In this document: positions 62,086-64,000 of the stretch, piece after piece
Position numbering within the stretch: the stretch's first letter is position 1
Layout of the letters: each line of letters starts with the position of its first letter
Assembly (NCBI RefSeq): GCF_005491705.1
Contig: NZ_CP028092.1
Location: 3,038,001-3,102,000 of the forward strand
From: Pontibacter sp. SGAir0037
GTDB taxonomy: Bacteria > Bacteroidota > Bacteroidia > Cytophagales > Hymenobacteraceae
Length of the DNA stretch: 64,000 nucleotides
Reading direction: 5' to 3'
Notes under the pieces: model-generated
The model's input: the letters and a program-made list of their open reading frames with translations, nothing else
Told to the model about the DNA's origin: nothing
Database searches by the model: none
Program-made: the position numbers and the translations under genes

Positions 62086-62765
62086 ACTTCGTCCTGTTCT
62101 TTAAGCACATACCCCATGCCCACCAAGGTATGAATCAACTTGTTGTCGTAGCCTTTGTCTACCTTCTTCCTAAGGAAGTTGATGTACACATCTATCACAT
62201 TGCTACCTGTATCGAAAGAGGTTTCCCAAACATTTTCCAGTATATCCACCCTGGAAATAACGCGCCCTTTGTTACGCAGCAGGTATTGCAGTAAAGTAAA
62301 CTCACGGGCTGTGAGGCTAATCGACTTGCCTGCTCTGGTGACCGATTTTTTGATGGCATCCATTTCCAGATCGGCCAGCACCAGCTTTTCGGTTGAACTA
62401 CTTTCCCCGGATCGCCGGTTCAGCGCCCTGATACGCGCCAGCAACTCTTTAAATTCGAAAGGTTTAGTAAGATAATCATCTGCTCCCGCATCCAATCCTA
62501 CAATTTTATCATCGGTGGTGCCGAGGGCGGTAAGCATCAGAATAGGAACGCTACTCTTTTGATTTCTGATCTCACGGCACACATCGAGTCCGTTCATTTT
62601 GGGCAGGATGAGGTCGAGCACCACTACATCATAGTTATTCTGCAGGGCAAGCTTGGCGCCAAAGAACCCGTCGTAAGCCTGATCGACCTCGTACGCCTGT
62701 TCTTCCAGACCCTTCTTTATAAAAGAGGCTACTTTAGGCTCATCCTCAATGAGTAGTATCTTCAT
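62082..62765 (-). CDS. OmpR/PhoB-type response regulator
   Basis: 227 residues from ATG 62765 (MKILLIEDEPKVASFIKKGL); the frame is open to 62870, but that part lies upstream of the predicted promoter. Receiver with phospho-acceptor D51 in VVVLDLILPKMNG and the Lys in DDYLTKPFEF. The C-terminal winged helix (about 130-225; SLTAREFTLLQYLLRNKGR, VIDVYINFLRKKVD, IHTLVGMGYVLKE) binds direct repeats in this family. It overlaps the kinase gene by 4 bp. Possible targets are its own promoter, the SulP-CA operon and the divergent CDF gene. Confidence 0.95.
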   Translation of the reverse strand: MKILLIEDEPKVASFIKKGLEEQAYEVDQAYDGFFGAKLALQNNYDVVVLDLILPKMNGLDVCREIRNQKSSVPILMLTALGTTDDKIVGLDAGADDYLTKPFEFKELLARIRALNRRSGESSSTEKLVLADLEMDAIKKSVTRAGKSISLTAREFTLLQYLLRNKGRVISRVDILENVWETSFDTGSNVIDVYINFLRKKVDKGYDNKLIHTLVGMGYVLKEQDEV

Positions 62766-62809
62766 ATCTGTAATTTGTTGTGGAATAACTTTACCTATAT
62801 TTGCAATAG

Positions 62810-62846
62810 CTGTTAAGATGCTACCCTTTAACAGTACAAAGGTAGC
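62810..62846 (-). promoter_or_regulatory. Response-regulator promoter with nested dyads
   Basis: The minus-strand -7 TACCTTTG (plus-strand 62837-62844) is an exact consensus match. It lies within a dyad GCTACC...GGTAGC (62820-62825 / 62841-62846), which interleaves with a second dyad CTGTTAA (62810-62816) / TTAACAG (62828-62834) around the predicted start site. Candidate autoregulatory site. Confidence 0.45.
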
Positions 62847-62875
62847 AGATGTTATGATAAAGGTAAACATGTGCC

Positions 62876-62903
62876 TTGAGCAGCATCAATATCTGCAATT
62901 TTG
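62876..62903 (+). promoter_or_regulatory. CDF gene promoter
   Basis: TTG (62876-62878), 17-bp gap, CAATTTTG (62896-62903, one mismatch to TAnnTTTG); the start codon is 14 bp downstream. Confidence 0.4.
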
Positions 62904-62916
62904 TCGTTTATGAAAT

Positions 62917-63831
62917 ATGGCACATCAGCATCACCACCATCATACGCATCATCACCATCAGGCAAGCAACAATATTAAAGTAGCTTTTTTTCTTAACCTG
63001 AGTTTTGCTGTATTCGAGATCGTTGGCGGCTTATGGATCAACAGTATGGCTATTCTGTCGGACGCGCTGCACGACCTCGGCGATTCTCTCTCGCTCGGAC
63101 TTGCCTGGTATTTTGAAAGATTATCAAAAAAAGGCAGGGATCATAGTTACTCATACGGTTATAAGCGCTTTTCACTCTTAGGCGCTGTTATTAATTCTGT
63201 TATTTTGCTGGCAGGATCTGTGTTGGTGCTGCTGGTGGCAATTCCCAGGCTGTTCCACCCGGAAGCGGTTCACGCACCCGGAATGATCCTTTTTGCAGTG
63301 GCAGGTATACTGGTAAATGGTATAGCCGCACTCCGGTTAAACAAGGGCACATCGCTCAACGAAAAAGTAGTTATGCTGCACCTGCTGGAGGATATATTTG
63401 GCTGGGCAGCAGTATTGGCTGGCGGTATTATCATGTATTTTTTCGACCTGCCTGTGATTGACCCACTGCTGTCGCTTGTCATCACCTGCTTTATACTTTA
63501 CAATGTTGTGAAGAACCTGCGCGAGGGGCTGAAGATCCTGTTGCAGGCTACTCCTGCCCATATCGAAATGCCTGCCCTGGAACAAAGGCTGGAGAAGCTG
63601 CCCGAAATCAGATCGGTGCATGATCTGCACCTCTGGACACTGGATGGCACCAACCATATTTTAACGATGCACGCCGTCGTAGATCCCCAGGTTTCCCTCG
63701 ATCAGTCGGAAGAGATAAAGCAACGGATCAGGACGGCCATGGCCGATCTGGAAATACACCATGTTACCATTGAGCTCGAAGCGGCAGGCCAGGCCTGTGG
63801 GCAGCCGGAATGCGGCAAATTACAGCAGTAG
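62917..63831 (+). CDS. CDF-family divalent metal exporter (CzcD/ZitB type)
   Basis: Proton-coupled efflux of Zn2+ or a similar ion across the inner membrane. His-rich start MAHQHHHHHTHHHHQ, six membrane helices, and the metal-site motifs LSDALHDLGD in TM2 and HLLEDIFGW in TM5. The usual TM5 motif is HxxxD, present here as HLLED. A cytoplasmic C-terminal domain (about 210-300) ends in a Cys/His-containing tail, ACGQPECG. 304 residues is normal. Divergent from the two-component system, so metal control by that pair is possible. Its stop abuts the stop of the next converging gene. Confidence 0.94.
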   Translation: MAHQHHHHHTHHHHQASNNIKVAFFLNLSFAVFEIVGGLWINSMAILSDALHDLGDSLSLGLAWYFERLSKKGRDHSYSYGYKRFSLLGAVINSVILLAGSVLVLLVAIPRLFHPEAVHAPGMILFAVAGILVNGIAALRLNKGTSLNEKVVMLHLLEDIFGWAAVLAGGIIMYFFDLPVIDPLLSLVITCFILYNVVKNLREGLKILLQATPAHIEMPALEQRLEKLPEIRSVHDLHLWTLDGTNHILTMHAVVDPQVSLDQSEEIKQRIRTAMADLEIHHVTIELEAAGQACGQPECGKLQQ

Positions 63832-64000
63832 TTAATTTTGGTTTAAATGGACAGCCTGCTTTATCAGCTCAACAAAATAAGCCTCATTAATATCATCCAT
63901 CGATCTTACTTTAACGTGAAGCATTTGCCCGTTACGGCTCACTAGTCTTTTTTCCGGATCATCGAGCTCTTTGCCCCGAAAGAACCCAAAGTGCAGACCA
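63832..64000 (-). CDS. DUF1801-family protein, C-terminal part (runs off the right edge)
   Basis: The minus strand reads LHFGFFRGKELDDPEKRL, then MLHVKVRSMDDINEAYF, to a TAA at 63832-63834. LHFGFFRGKELDDPE followed by a HVKV strand is characteristic of DUF1801 (YdhG-like, frataxin-type fold) proteins. Function not established. The last base of the CDF gene and the last base of this gene are adjacent, so the two converging messages have no terminator between them. Confidence 0.75.
   Translation of the reverse strand, partial: GLHFGFFRGKELDDPEKRLVSRNGQMLHVKVRSMDDINEAYFVELIKQAVHLNQN

Noticed and set aside
62766..62870. N-terminal extension of the response regulator
   Set aside because: It would start upstream of the predicted promoter and lacks similarity; MKILLIEDE is the standard receiver start.

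Overview
Organism. The window looks like chromosomal DNA from an aerobic Bacteroidota of the order Cytophagales, most likely near Pontibacter and its relatives in the Hymenobacteraceae (this placement is inference). The evidence is a complete SusR/SusC/SusD/SusE starch-utilisation locus, three secreted proteins with C-terminal type IX secretion (T9SS) sorting domains, several promoters of the Bacteroidota type (TTG then about 20 bp then TAnnTTTG), many lipoproteins with acidic residues after the lipidated Cys, and a TamB/TamL pair. I see no rRNA, tRNA, CRISPR array, insertion sequence or prophage.

Layout. 1-391: the 5' end of an AsmA-like gene on the minus strand. 745-2097: purB. 2189-4927: a small xylan module (GH10 xylanase, GH43 lipoprotein) behind two copies of a 14-bp LacI-type operator, one of which covers the promoter -33 element. 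5018-20209: a starch locus on the minus strand, transcribed susR, then susC-susD-susE-GH31-GH13-GH13, with a hairpin before each enzyme gene. 20622-23714: divergent secreted amidohydrolase and M28 peptidase. 24036-31633: TamB with no ordinary start codon, followed by lipidated TamA-type TamL. 31784-33430: a short glucan-phosphorylase homologue that lacks the PLP lysine. 33852-35365: a nucleotidyltransferase/metallophosphoesterase pair. 35902-36711 and 56236-57348: two disordered Arg/Tyr/Asn/Gly/Ser-rich proteins; the second carries three copies of a conserved WDRAGDEVKSWFGD block. 36719-36786: a perfect 33-bp inverted repeat. 36835-45040: M28 peptidase, D-threonine aldolase-like enzyme, hemN, bcp, a GT-C membrane glycosyltransferase, DUF2461 and a bifunctional aminolipid acyltransferase. 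45178-47295: the three-gene arsenosugar-type set (GT, ArsS, AhpD-like). 47572-48641: ElyC-like and DUF2905 membrane proteins. 48830-52894: a 1354-residue PQQ-type sugar dehydrogenase with PKD, two PA14 and T9SS domains. 53515-55962: topoisomerase III from a TTG start. 57607-62765: outer-membrane barrel, then RR-HK-SulP-carbonic anhydrase on the minus strand. 62917-63831: a CDF metal exporter. 63832-64000: the 3' end of a DUF1801 gene.

How the genes work together. The sus locus imports and degrades alpha-glucans: SusC/D/E bind and transport, the two GH13 enzymes and the GH31 enzyme cut, and SusR senses and activates. The xylan genes form a second, separately repressed glycan module. SulP and carbonic anhydrase form a bicarbonate-uptake operon with its own promoter. 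Four ATTAAAA-type heptamers at an 11-11-12 bp period lie directly upstream of that promoter and abut the end of the neighbouring histidine-kinase gene, so control by the adjacent OmpR-type regulator is a concrete testable idea.

Limits. Everything here comes from reading sequence and translations. No database search was possible, so family names rest on recognised motifs.
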